Source: Bacillota bacterium
GTDB lineage: Bacteria > Bacillota > Sulfobacillia > JAJZYS01 > JAJZLH01
Direction of reading: 5' to 3'
NCBI GenBank assembly: GCA_021850485.1
Contig: JAJZLY010000009.1
Coordinates: forward strand, 39,374 to 103,373
Length of the DNA stretch: 64,000 nt
Part shown: positions 1 to 7,367 of the stretch, piece after piece
Layout of the letters: each line of letters opens with the position of its first letter
How positions within the stretch are numbered: position 1 is the first letter of the stretch
The notes under the pieces: model-generated
Database searches by the model: none
Seen by the model: only the letters and a program-made list of their open reading frames with translations
Told to the model about the DNA's origin: nothing
Position numbers and translations under genes: made by a program

Positions 1-879
1 CCGACGGCGCCGGATCACCCGGCCAAGGCCGTGGCCGGTTTTGGCCAGGTGCATCACGTCTTTGTGATCGTCATGGAAAACCTCGGCTATCGGGCCGCCC
101 TGGCGGTGCCGGAATTGAAGGCGCTGGCGCAGCGCTATGCCAGCGCCAGTCAGTACTATGCGACCACCCACCCCAGCTTGCCCAACTACATCGCGCTGAC
201 CTCGGGAGGCACCTTCGGCATCACCACCGACTGCTGGTATTGCCAGGTGGCGGTGCCCAATTTGGGTCAGGAGCTCACCGCCAAGGGCGTGAGCTGGGGC
301 GCCTACATGCAGGGACTGCCGGCTGATTGCTGGCTGGGGCCGTGGTGGCCACCCGGCGACTACGCAGGAAAACACGATCCGTTTCGCTACTACCAGGGCA
401 TCGTCCAGTCCAAGGCGCTGTGTCAGCACATCCAACCGCTGCACAACCTGACGGCTCAGCTGGCAGCTTTTGCCCCAGTGGTGCCCCGCTTCGTCTGGAT
501 CACACCAAACCTCTGCAATGACGGCCATGACTGCCTGCCCAGTCAGGCAGCGCACTGGCTGGAGCTGGAGGTGGCGGCGATCACGGCCAGCGCCGCCTGG
601 AAGGACGGCGGGCTTTTGGTGGTGACCTGGGATGAGGGAAACGGCAGCGACACCCGGGGCCTGAACCAGCGCGGCCAGGTGACCAGCGGCGCCGGCGGCG
701 GGCACGTCCTGACCCTGGTCATCTCGCCGCTGGTCCGTCCCGGTCTGGTCATATCGACCCCACTTGACCATTTCTCGCTGCTGAAGACGGTGGAGGAGAT
801 CTTTCAGCTGCCGCAACTAGGTGCTAGTGCGTCACCTCGGCTGGCAGACTTCAGCGGGTTTTTGAGCGCTCGCCCCTAG
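1..879 (+). CDS. Phosphoesterase family protein (acid phosphatase/phospholipase C-like), 5' end outside window
   Basis: The reading frame is open from base 1, so the true start, and probably a signal peptide, lies upstream. The visible 292 codons begin with a metal-binding motif of the phosphoesterase superfamily (HVFVIVMENLGY near base 55) and carry the late motif VVTWDEGNG near base 622. Both are typical of the family that contains bacterial phospholipase C and acid phosphatases of the alkaline-phosphatase fold. Several cysteines (DCWYC, DCW, LCNDGHDC) suggest disulfides and an extracytoplasmic location, which is inference. Substrate cannot be told from sequence. The 3' end overlaps the convergent thioesterase gene by 29 bases. 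Confidence 0.75.
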   Translation, partial: PTAPDHPAKAVAGFGQVHHVFVIVMENLGYRAALAVPELKALAQRYASASQYYATTHPSLPNYIALTSGGTFGITTDCWYCQVAVPNLGQELTAKGVSWGAYMQGLPADCWLGPWWPPGDYAGKHDPFRYYQGIVQSKALCQHIQPLHNLTAQLAAFAPVVPRFVWITPNLCNDGHDCLPSQAAHWLELEVAAITASAAWKDGGLLVVTWDEGNGSDTRGLNQRGQVTSGAGGGHVLTLVISPLVRPGLVISTPLDHFSLLKTVEEIFQLPQLGASASPRLADFSGFLSARP

Positions 880-1330
880 GTCGCTCCGACTCTTCGGAAC
901 GCTGCCGACTCACCACCGCTAGGGTGCAGCGGCTGGTGGCGATCAGCCGGCCCAGCTGGTCGGTGAGCGAAATCTGCCACACCATCGTGGTGCGCCCCAC
1001 CCGCACCGGCGTTGCTTCCGCCCGCAGGGTGCCAGAGCGCATCGAGCGCAGGTGGGAGATGTTCAGCTCGATGCCCATCACGCCCTGGGTCTGCGGATCT
1101 GGCAGCGCCAGCTGTCCGCCGATGCTGGCCGCCGACTCTGCCAGCACCGCCGAGGCGCCGCCGTGCAAATAGCCAAAGGGCTGGTGCACCCGCCAGTCGA
1201 CCGGCATGGTGAGGACGATGCGCGTCGCAGATGCCTCTTCAACACTGATGGCGAGCACGTCTAAAAGGGTCTTCACGCCAGGCTTGACCAAGCCCGCAAG
1301 GCGGGAGTGTGGGTCGTTTCCCGTCTCCAT
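851..1330 (-). CDS. Hotdog-fold acyl-CoA thioesterase (PaaI/YdiI-like)
   Basis: A 159-residue protein of the usual length for a single-hotdog thioesterase. The signature stretch HQPFGYLHGG followed by LAE (His56 and Glu65) matches the HGGxxxxLAE catalytic helix of the 4-hydroxybenzoyl-CoA/1,4-dihydroxy-2-naphthoyl-CoA thioesterase group, which hydrolyses acyl-CoA in the cytoplasm. I chose the ATG at 1330 because AGGAGGTG lies six bases before it; a GTG at 1336 would have no spacing. The acidic/basic tail (residues 140-159) overlaps the end of the convergent phosphoesterase gene. The acyl substrate is unknown; the fatty-acid operon 3 kb away makes a role in CoA-ester turnover possible, but this is inference. 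Confidence 0.82.
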   Translation of the reverse strand: METGNDPHSRLAGLVKPGVKTLLDVLAISVEEASATRIVLTMPVDWRVHQPFGYLHGGASAVLAESAASIGGQLALPDPQTQGVMGIELNISHLRSMRSGTLRAEATPVRVGRTTMVWQISLTDQLGRLIATSRCTLAVVSRQRSEESERPRGERSKTR

Positions 1331-1421
1331 GACCACACCTCCTGGCGATCTCGGGAACTTTTGACGGATCGATCGGATTCTAGAGGGAAGGGGCCAGTCA
1401 AGAGTCAGCTGAGGAGTGGGT

Positions 1422-2147
1422 ATGGTGGATCAAGTGGCGAGATGGGGCTGGCTGGTCGCAACCGTGGCGGTGCTGGCAATGGGCGGGATAATCCTTGTGC
1501 GGGGAGGCGGTACCGGGCCGCCGCCAGCGATCACCGAAATTGGCACCAGCACGGTTCAGGCCTCGCCGGACACGGCCGTGGTCCAGCTCGGCGTGAACAG
1601 TGTGGGTGCCAGCGCCGAAAGCGCCATCACCCACAATGATACCCTGATGGCGGCGGTGGAAAAGGCCATTGAGCAACTGGGACTTCCGGCATCGGATCTC
1701 CAGACCATCAGCTACAACCTGTATCCGCAGTATGGCGGCCAGGGCAAGGCTCAGGCGGGTGGCGCGCCGACCATCACCGGCTACAACGTCTCCGATACAT
1801 TACAGGTCACGACCAGCAGGCTGCAACTGGTCGGCCAGGTGCTCTCTGTCGGCATCGCCAGCGGCGCCAACAGCGTTCAAAACGTCCAGTACGAAGTGTT
1901 GAACCAAAACACGGCGCTGAGCCGGGCCGAAGGTGAGGCGATCGCCCAAGCCAAGGCCCAGGCGCAAACGGCGGCGTCCGCCATGGGCAAGGCGTTGGGG
2001 TCGGTGCTGTCGGTCGAGGAGATCGCTCCCAGCGCGATCGTGCCCTATGGCGTGCAGTACAACCCGGCCGCCAGCGGAGGCTCGCCGGTCTTGGCCGGCA
2101 CGCAGCCAGTGTCGGTCACGGTCAAGGTGGTGTTCGCGGTCCGGTGA
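1422..2147 (+). CDS. SIMPL-domain (DUF541) exported protein
   Basis: A 241-residue protein with one N-terminal hydrophobic segment (about residues 8-25) that acts as signal anchor, followed by a SIMPL/DUF541 domain. Typical family features are the ITEIGTSTVQASPDTAVVQL strand pair, the helix AITHNDTLMAAVEKAIEQLG, the YNLYPQY strand, and the late QAQTAASAMGKALG helix. SIMPL proteins (BP26/OMP28 family) form oligomeric channels or scaffolds at the cell surface; function here is unknown. The ATG at 1422 is preferred to the GTG at 1416 because GAGGAG (1411-1416) then sits five bases upstream. Its last 26 bases overlap the convergent YitT-family gene. Confidence 0.82.
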   Translation: MVDQVARWGWLVATVAVLAMGGIILVRGGGTGPPPAITEIGTSTVQASPDTAVVQLGVNSVGASAESAITHNDTLMAAVEKAIEQLGLPASDLQTISYNLYPQYGGQGKAQAGGAPTITGYNVSDTLQVTTSRLQLVGQVLSVGIASGANSVQNVQYEVLNQNTALSRAEGEAIAQAKAQAQTAASAMGKALGSVLSVEEIAPSAIVPYGVQYNPAASGGSPVLAGTQPVSVTVKVVFAVR

Positions 2148-3069
2148 CTTCTTGGTCGGTGGCTTGAGAGCGCCGGCGCAGGCCGGGCTCAAACGGCATG
2201 AACCCCTCCCCCAACACCTCGTGGGCGTGGTGGATGATCAAGAAGGCGCCAGGGTCGATGCCGACCACCAGAGACTTGAGCCGCACGGTCTCCAGCCGAG
2301 AGACTGCGATCAGCAACACCGGCCGCTCCTCCTTGGAGTACATGCCCTGGCCCTGCAGGGCGGTCACCCCTCGGCCCAGCTCGGCCATCACCGCCTCGGC
2401 GATCTCGTCAGGATGCACAGAGACGACCAGGGCCACGCGTTGCACGGCCAGGCCGTCGATCAGGAAATCGATGATCCGGCTGCCGACGAACAACGCCAGC
2501 AGGGAGTACATGGCCGGCTGCAGCCCCATCACCACGGCAAACAGGGCGATCACCAAGGCGTCGGCGCCCAAGAGGCCGACCCCAAGCGGCAGATCCAGGT
2601 AACGCCGCAGCAGCCTGGCCAAAAAGTCCGTGCCGCCGGTCGAGCCACCCATCCTGAAGATCAATCCGACGCCAGCGCCGGACAGCAGCCCGCCATAGAC
2701 GGCGGCCAGCAGCTGATCGTGGACCACCGGATGGATCGGCAAGAAGGTCAGGGCCAGTGAGAAGAGCACGGTGCCGATGACCGTCCGGACCACGAACCTG
2801 GGCCCGATCGCCACCCAGGACAGGGCAACTAGGGGCAAGTTCAGGAGCAATAACGTCGGCCCGACCGGGAGATGGAAGACGTCGTAGAGCAAGATGGCGA
2901 TGCCTGTAAGACCGCCGTCAATCAGGTGGTTGGGGATCAGAAAGAAGTTCAACCCGACCGCACCGATCACGGCGCCCAGCACCATGCCGAGCGCCGACTC
3001 CATTCTGATTAGCCGCCCGGGGCTGGCCGCTTGGTTGATCGCCGCCTTCTCCTCCTTCCTTAGGCGCAA
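2122..3069 (-). CDS. YitT family membrane protein (DUF161 plus C-terminal DUF2179 domain)
   Basis: Five or so hydrophobic segments fill the first two thirds, with the family hallmarks NFFLIPNHLIDGGLTGIAIL and FRMGGSTGGTDFLARLL. A soluble C-terminal domain follows (VSVHPDEIAEAVMAELGRGVT, then GMYSKEERPVLLIAVSR), as in YitT/YxkD-type proteins. Transport function is suspected for the family but unproven. The start is uncertain. A TTG at 3069 lies inside a long hairpin, whereas an ATG at 3003 (MESALGM) just before the first membrane segment gives a length closer to that of homologues. A purine-rich AAGGAAGGAGGAG lies between the two candidates. Confidence 0.85.
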   Translation of the reverse strand: MRLRKEEKAAINQAASPGRLIRMESALGMVLGAVIGAVGLNFFLIPNHLIDGGLTGIAILLYDVFHLPVGPTLLLLNLPLVALSWVAIGPRFVVRTVIGTVLFSLALTFLPIHPVVHDQLLAAVYGGLLSGAGVGLIFRMGGSTGGTDFLARLLRRYLDLPLGVGLLGADALVIALFAVVMGLQPAMYSLLALFVGSRIIDFLIDGLAVQRVALVVSVHPDEIAEAVMAELGRGVTALQGQGMYSKEERPVLLIAVSRLETVRLKSLVVGIDPGAFLIIHHAHEVLGEGFMPFEPGLRRRSQATDQEVTGPRTPP

Positions 3070-3101
3070 GGCCCTGCACGCGTCCGCGTGCAGGGCCTTG
3101 C
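3066..3101 (-). terminator. Long perfect hairpin downstream of the zinc-ribbon gene
   Basis: Bases 3066-3082 and 3085-3101 are perfectly complementary (GCAAGGCCCTGCACGCG and its reverse complement), giving a stem of about 16 bp with a tiny loop. It lies 29 bases after the stop of the minus-strand zinc-ribbon gene and before the YitT gene, so it is best read as the transcription terminator of the selenoprotein/zinc-ribbon pair. No clear U-tract follows on the minus strand, so the mechanism is uncertain. It overlaps the outermost TTG start candidate of the YitT gene. Confidence 0.6.
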
Positions 3102-3129
3102 GGTTGTGTCTGTGTGCCGCCTGTGGCCC

Positions 3130-3438
3130 TCACACCGGCTGAGGTGGTTCTTCCAGGGCATAACTGCCAAAGGCATAGGTCAGGATGTACGGTCGCCCGT
3201 TGCAATGGTAGACAGTGCCCTCTGGGGTTCCGTGCACAATGTCCACCAACATCTCGGTGCCTGGGCAGCTGACCATCTGGATCCACGTCCAGTGCAGTTG
3301 GCCGTTTGTCTCGAGCAGGCGGAACAAGATGCCGGCGCAGTCCGGACACTCGACCAGGTCGTTGGCCTTGGCGTCAGCCGGTAGCGGGATGGTTCGCCCG
3401 CAGTCCGGGCAGATCAGCAGGTCCTCTGCAGGTGCCAT
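3130..3438 (-). CDS. Small zinc-ribbon protein of unknown function
   Basis: A 102-residue protein. An N-terminal zinc ribbon is visible as CPDCGR (near residue 10) and CPDCAG (near residue 33), and two more cysteines follow. The remainder (HWTWIQMVSCPGTEMLVD, VYHCNGRPYILTYAFG) matches nothing I can name. The ATG at 3438 sits one base past the TGA stop of the upstream selenoprotein-like glutaredoxin gene, so the two are almost certainly co-translated. An in-frame ATG at 3462 would overlap that gene and is less likely. Context suggests a redox or metal-related job, but this is only guilt by association. Confidence 0.6.
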   Translation of the reverse strand: MAPAEDLLICPDCGRTIPLPADAKANDLVECPDCAGILFRLLETNGQLHWTWIQMVSCPGTEMLVDIVHGTPEGTVYHCNGRPYILTYAFGSYALEEPPQPV

Positions 3439-3439
3439 G

Positions 3440-3685
3440 TCACTTGAGCCCGAGCAATTCACTCACTTTGCCACGGTTGAAGCCTCTCAGCACCGTGCTG
3501 CCGATCACAATCACCGGCGTCCCCCGGACGCCGCCAGTATGCGTCAGGAGTTCGTCAATCGCTCCCGGGTCTTCCACAACGTCACGTCCGACGAAGGGCA
3601 CCCCCTGCGACTTCAAGAACTCCATCGCTTGATGGCAGGAACCTCAGCCCGGTGAATGGTAGACGGTCACCGCTGGATAGGCCAT
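3440..3685 (-). CDS. Glutaredoxin-like protein with in-frame TGA at the redox site (probable selenoprotein)
   Basis: Reading from the ATG at 3685, which has GGAGGTGG upstream, gives MAYPAVTVYHSPG, then TGA (bases 3646-3644), then GSCHQAMEFLKSQG and a complete glutaredoxin-like fold ending in GTPVIVIGS and VSELLGLK (81 codons). The TGA falls exactly where the first cysteine of a CxxC motif belongs (residue 14; resolving Cys17), and the frame is intact on both sides. Known selenoproteins show this U-x-x-C arrangement, so selenocysteine insertion is the simplest reading. A short hairpin follows the TGA. A start at the internal Met21 would lose the first strand and both redox residues. The alternative is a recent nonsense mutation. 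No selenocysteine machinery lies in this window. Confidence 0.72.
3622..3643 (-). promoter_or_regulatory. Candidate bacterial SECIS hairpin after the TGA codon
   Basis: Immediately downstream of the in-frame TGA on the minus strand, CCATC (3635-3631) pairs with GATGG (3626-3622) around an AAGC loop (3630-3627) that contains a G. The loop begins 13 bases after the TGA, near the spacing used by SelB-recognised bacterial SECIS elements. The stem is short (5 bp) and flanking pairing is imperfect, so this is a candidate only. Confidence 0.4.
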
Positions 3686-3768
3686 GCAAACCACCTCCTC
3701 CAAGGTGATTGTAACCCAGCCGTCTTCGGACGACGACCGCCGGCGACGATGGGGAGCGGAGGTGCGCA

Positions 3769-4479
3769 ATGTCCGTGTGGGTGCGAGAGGCCGGGCCGCT
3801 GGTCAACACTGCGGCTGCGCTCGCCGGAACCCTGCTCGGGCTGATGCTGAGACGGATCCCGCCTGCCCTGCAAGAGGGCGTGACCAAGGCCATGGCCCTG
3901 GCTGTGATTGCGATTGGCCTGTCGCTGGCACTGGCGCATCTGGATCCGGTACTGCTCACCGCGTCAGCGGTGCTCGGTATGCTGATCGGTGAACTGACGC
4001 ACATCCAAGAGGGATTCGACCGGGCCGGTGAATGGCTCAAGCGCATCTTGCACTCGGACGAGAGCCGGTTCGGCGAGGGGGCGGTCCTGGCCACTGTCGT
4101 CTGGTGCGTCGGTCCGCTGGCCATCATCGGAGCAATCGACAGTGGGCTGCGGGGCCAAAATGCGATCTTGGACGCCAAGTCAGTCTTGGACGGCGTCTCG
4201 GCGATTTTTTTCGCCTCGACCTTGGGCATCGGGGTGATCGTCGGCGTCGTTGCCCTGCTTTTCTACGAGGGCGGGATCGCCCTGGTGGCGACCGTGGCTG
4301 CGAGCCTGCTGACAGCGGCCTACATCTCGGCCATCTCCATGGTCGGTGGCGTGATCGTTCTGGCCATTGGCGTGAACATGCTGGGGATTTCCCGGATGAA
4401 GGTTGCCAATCTATTGCCGGCCCTGGTGGTGGCACTGGTGATCACCTGGCTGAAGGTGGCATTGCACCTACCGCTGTGA
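3769..4479 (+). CDS. DUF554 family membrane protein (YdfK-like)
   Basis: A 236-residue polytopic membrane protein with about six hydrophobic segments. DUF554 hallmarks are GPLVNTAAALAGTLLGLML at the N-terminus, MALAVIAIGLSLAL, LGMLIGELTHI, and the central VWCVGPLAIIGAIDSGL with LDAKSVLDGVSAIFFASTLG. The family is widespread in Bacillota and other bacteria, and its function is not known. The gene is divergent from the selenoprotein-like glutaredoxin gene, with 83 bases between the two starts. GGAGG lies upstream of the ATG. It ends just before the TetR regulator, but function appears unrelated to the acyl-CoA operon. Confidence 0.85.
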   Translation: MSVWVREAGPLVNTAAALAGTLLGLMLRRIPPALQEGVTKAMALAVIAIGLSLALAHLDPVLLTASAVLGMLIGELTHIQEGFDRAGEWLKRILHSDESRFGEGAVLATVVWCVGPLAIIGAIDSGLRGQNAILDAKSVLDGVSAIFFASTLGIGVIVGVVALLFYEGGIALVATVAASLLTAAYISAISMVGGVIVLAIGVNMLGISRMKVANLLPALVVALVITWLKVALHLPL

Positions 4480-4521
4480 CGACGAGAGCAAAGAAGGAGA
4501 TGGAACGGTCGCCGAGAAGTC

Positions 4522-4541
4522 CCGACCGACCGGTCGGTTGG
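4522..4541. promoter_or_regulatory. 20-bp palindrome, likely operator of the adjacent TetR regulator
   Basis: ACCGACCGGTCGGT (4525-4538) is a perfect palindrome. It extends to 20 bp (4522-4541) with one mismatched pair. It lies at the very start of the tetR gene, directly ahead of the acyl-CoA operon. From memory, ACCGACCG-type palindromes are bound by TetR repressors of fatty-acid and phenylacetate genes (PaaR/FadR/PfmR type). Autoregulation plus control of the downstream operon is inferred. Confidence 0.6.
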
Positions 4542-5134
4542 GAAGGGGCGTCGTCACGGATAAGCGGGTTGCCATCTACCAAGCGGCCAGCCGTCTGTTT
4601 GAGGAGTCCGGCTACCACGACACCTCAGTCGAGGACATCGCCACCGCCGTGGGATTGAGCAAGCCCAGTCTCTACCACTACATCAGTGGCAAGCAGGATC
4701 TGCTCTACGCCATCGCCAGGGAGACCATTCAGGCCTTCCACGACGATCTTGACCGCCTTAGCCTTGCGCCGATGCCTGTTGCCGACCGCTTGATCCGGTG
4801 GGTGCGCGCACACGCCCTGCGCATGGCCGCCGAGCGCGAGACGGTGGCTGTCTTGTTTCGCGAAGGCCGCCATCTGACGGGAGACGAGCGGCGCCTAGTG
4901 GCCGAGCTCGCCGACGCCTACGTCTTGAAAGTGCAGCAGATGATCGAACAAGGCGTTTCCGAACAGGTGTTTTCAGTCGCTGATTGCCGGGTGGCTGCGC
5001 TGGCCATCTTGGGCAGCCTGAACTGGATGAACACCTGGTATCGGCCTGGTGGCCGCCTGGGTGCTGAGCAAATTGCCGATCAGATGGCACACATGGCCCT
5101 GGCCAGCCTCCGATCAGCCACGGTCTCGGGGTGA
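4538..5134 (+). CDS. TetR/AcrR family transcriptional regulator of the acyl-CoA operon
   Basis: A 198-residue protein with an N-terminal TetR helix-turn-helix at about residues 10-55 (DTSVEDIATAVGLSKPSLYH, then KQDLLYAI) and a helical ligand domain behind it. Family repressors of this kind are released from DNA by acyl-CoA. The coding frame has no good ATG. TTG at 4538 is the most plausible start, although it lies inside the palindromic operator and lacks a clear ribosome site. A strong GAAGGAGA at 4493-4500 precedes an out-of-frame ATG at 4500. Its stop is 30 bases before the first acyl-CoA dehydrogenase gene, and no terminator is seen between them, so it probably belongs to the operon it controls. 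Confidence 0.85.
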   Translation: MGRGVVTDKRVAIYQAASRLFEESGYHDTSVEDIATAVGLSKPSLYHYISGKQDLLYAIARETIQAFHDDLDRLSLAPMPVADRLIRWVRAHALRMAAERETVAVLFREGRHLTGDERRLVAELADAYVLKVQQMIEQGVSEQVFSVADCRVAALAILGSLNWMNTWYRPGGRLGAEQIADQMAHMALASLRSATVSG

Positions 5135-5163
5135 GTCCCACCAGTCGAGAGGAGGGCGCCAGT

Positions 5164-6135
5164 GTGAATGACGGAGCAGAAGAGTTACTCGTCTCGGTGC
5201 GGGAGTTGGCCAAATCCTTGGCACAGACCAGCCTGAGGGAAAAAGGGCGTCAGGCCGAAGCGGACCGCGTTGTACCTCAGGCCCTGAGGGACGCCTTTGC
5301 CCAGACCGGACTGGACCTGACGGCCGATCCAGAGCCAGAAGGCGCCGGTCTCGGCGTGGCGGGACTTTATGCGGTCACCCGGGAGTTGGCCGAAGGCGAC
5401 CCTGCCTTGGCTGGCGCCCTTCTGTTGCCGGCGTGGCTCCGCCACCTCGGACGGATGCTCAGCCAGCCTGTGGCGGCGGTCAGTTTTGACCCCGGAGCAC
5501 TCGACAAGGAGCTGACCAATGACTTAGTGGCCCTGCGATCGACGGACGACGGGGCCACATTGTTCTTGTCGCCTCAGGCGTCGGCGCTCGCCGAGATGCC
5601 CCACCAGCCGTCAGAATATAGCGTGGGCCTCAGCGCGGCCGGACTGACCCGCCTGGGCAGGCCAGTGCTGACGGCCGCCAGCACTGGGGAAGAAGCGCAG
5701 GCGATGTGGCGGGAGGGCGTGCTCTTGCCCATCGCCCTGATGCTGGGTGCCGGCTGGGCTGCGTTGCACACGGCGGTGGCGTACGCCCTCACCCGTAAGA
5801 CCTTTGGCCAGCCCCTGACCACCTACCAGGGTGTGGCTTTTCCCCTGGCCGATGCCGCCACTTGGATGGAGGCAGCGCAGGCGTTGGTGGAAAGAGCGAT
5901 GTGGCTCCATCAGAGTGGACAGCCAGGTGCCCAGCAGGCAATGCTCAGCGCGCTGGTTGCCAGTCGTCAAGCCGCCTTCAAGGCCGGGGACGAATCGGTT
6001 CAGACTCTGGGTGGGGCTGGCTTTGTATCGGAGTTCCCGGTGGAAATGTGGTTTCGCGATGCCGTGGCCGCCGGTGCACTAACCGGCCGACTGGACCACT
6101 ACGCCCTGCTGATCGGCGAGGAGGTGGCGTCTTGA
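5164..6135 (+). CDS. Acyl-CoA dehydrogenase-like subunit lacking the catalytic glutamate
   Basis: A 323-residue protein, shorter than a full acyl-CoA dehydrogenase (about 380-400). The C-terminal helical domain is clear (ALTRKTFGQPLTTYQGVAFP, then GGAGFVSEFPVEMWFRDA), while the middle beta-domain is reduced. Where active enzymes have the base within xxxEGTxQIQ, this protein reads GALTGRLDH, so the catalytic glutamate is missing. The full-length partner follows with a four-base overlap. Together they resemble alpha2beta2 acyl-CoA dehydrogenases in which one subunit has lost its active site. GTG at 5164 was chosen because GAGGAGG lies eight bases upstream; a GTG at 5131 has weaker support. Confidence 0.8.
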   Translation: MNDGAEELLVSVRELAKSLAQTSLREKGRQAEADRVVPQALRDAFAQTGLDLTADPEPEGAGLGVAGLYAVTRELAEGDPALAGALLLPAWLRHLGRMLSQPVAAVSFDPGALDKELTNDLVALRSTDDGATLFLSPQASALAEMPHQPSEYSVGLSAAGLTRLGRPVLTAASTGEEAQAMWREGVLLPIALMLGAGWAALHTAVAYALTRKTFGQPLTTYQGVAFPLADAATWMEAAQALVERAMWLHQSGQPGAQQAMLSALVASRQAAFKAGDESVQTLGGAGFVSEFPVEMWFRDAVAAGALTGRLDHYALLIGEEVAS

Positions 6136-7355
6136 ACTGGGAGTGGACGCCTCAGATGCGTCAGGTCCGGGACTTCTTGCACTACTTTGCGCAGACCGAA
6201 ATCCGACCGATCTCCCGGGCTGCAGATATCGCCCACGAAGTGCCACTTGCCTTTCTGACCAAGGTGAAGGCGCTGGGCATCTCGATGGAGCCGATCCCGG
6301 CGTCTGTCGGTAGCGCTGGCGGTGGCGAGGGCGTGGGCGAAGAAGAGGACAGTAAGCGCGTCCGCCAGACCAATCGGATTGCCGTGGTGGCGGCCGAGGA
6401 GATGGCCTGGGGCGACGCGGCGGTGATCATCACGCTGCCTGGGCCCGGACTGGGCGGACCGCCCGTGGCGGCGACCGGAACGGCTGAGCAGAAGACGCGC
6501 CTATTCGGTGTCTTCAGTGCGCCAGAACCGAAGTGGGGGGCCTATGCCCTGACCGAACCGGAGGCTGGATCAGACGCCTCGGGCGTCCAGATGACCGCTG
6601 CCCAGACTTCAGGCGGCTACATTTTGAACGGCACCAAGACATTTATCACCAACGGGGCGAGGGCAGAGTGGATTGTGACCTTCGCCACTGTTGACCGCGC
6701 ACTGGGACGGCGTGGTCAGCGGGCGTTTGTCGTCGAAAAGGGCCAGCCGGGGCTGGAGCCCGGCCGCATCTTCGACAAGATGGGATTGCGGGCATCTGAG
6801 ACCTCCGAGTTCACCCTGGTCGACGCCTTCGTTCCCGACCACAACCTGCTGGGAGGCGAGTCCTACTACCAAGAGCGTCAGGCCAAAGGCTTCAGAGTAG
6901 CGATGGCGACTTTTGACTCAACAAGACCCCTGGTGGCGGCCATGGCGGTTGGCATTGCCCGGGCGGCCCTCGAGGAAGCGACTGATCGTCTCACCCAGAA
7001 TTCCGCCCTTTCCCTGGCCACCCCACTGGCGGGGGCGACCCGAGCCCGGCTGGGGCAGATGGCAGTGGAGTTGGAGATGGCTCGAGCCCTCGTCTTCGAG
7101 GCTGCCAGCATGGCTGACGCCCGCCAACCCAATGCCAAGATGGCGTCGATGTCGAAGGCATTTGCGGGACAGGTGGCGATGGCCATTTGTCGCCAGGCCA
7201 TGGATCTCGTTGGCAGTGTCGGTGCCCTTGGCGATTCGCTGCTCGAAAAGTGGTACCGGGATATCAAGGTGTTCGACATCTTCGAGGGCACCGGGCAGAT
7301 CCAACGTATCGTCATCTCCCGACGACTGTTTGAGGAGGCTGGCGCGGCGAACTAA
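6132..7355 (+). CDS. Acyl-CoA dehydrogenase, catalytic subunit
   Basis: A 407-residue flavoenzyme catalysing alpha,beta-dehydrogenation of acyl-CoA, the first step of beta-oxidation. The signature YALTEPEAGSDASG, the beta-domain GTKTFITNG, and the catalytic FEGTGQIQRI (Glu385) are all present. The start is TTG at 6132, overlapping the stop of the preceding subunit (TTGA), with GAGGAGG seven bases before it. The frame is open further upstream, but that part is antisense-like shadow with no homology. An acidic insertion (GVGEEEDSKRVRQ, residues about 67-80) is unusual. Electrons presumably pass to an ETF encoded elsewhere. Confidence 0.92.
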   Translation: MNWEWTPQMRQVRDFLHYFAQTEIRPISRAADIAHEVPLAFLTKVKALGISMEPIPASVGSAGGGEGVGEEEDSKRVRQTNRIAVVAAEEMAWGDAAVIITLPGPGLGGPPVAATGTAEQKTRLFGVFSAPEPKWGAYALTEPEAGSDASGVQMTAAQTSGGYILNGTKTFITNGARAEWIVTFATVDRALGRRGQRAFVVEKGQPGLEPGRIFDKMGLRASETSEFTLVDAFVPDHNLLGGESYYQERQAKGFRVAMATFDSTRPLVAAMAVGIARAALEEATDRLTQNSALSLATPLAGATRARLGQMAVELEMARALVFEAASMADARQPNAKMASMSKAFAGQVAMAICRQAMDLVGSVGALGDSLLEKWYRDIKVFDIFEGTGQIQRIVISRRLFEEAGAAN

Positions 7356-7367
7356 GGGGGGCTGGGA

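Noticed and set aside
4500-4658. ATG with a strong ribosome site (GAAGGAGA) as the start of the TetR gene
   Set aside because: The frame from this ATG is different from the regulator and ends after 52 codons. It may be a leader peptide, but nothing supports that beyond the ribosome site.
5862-6131. Upstream in-frame extension of the catalytic acyl-CoA dehydrogenase
   Set aside because: These codons overlap the preceding subunit gene, show no similarity to the family, and a well-placed TTG with GAGGAGG exists at 6132.
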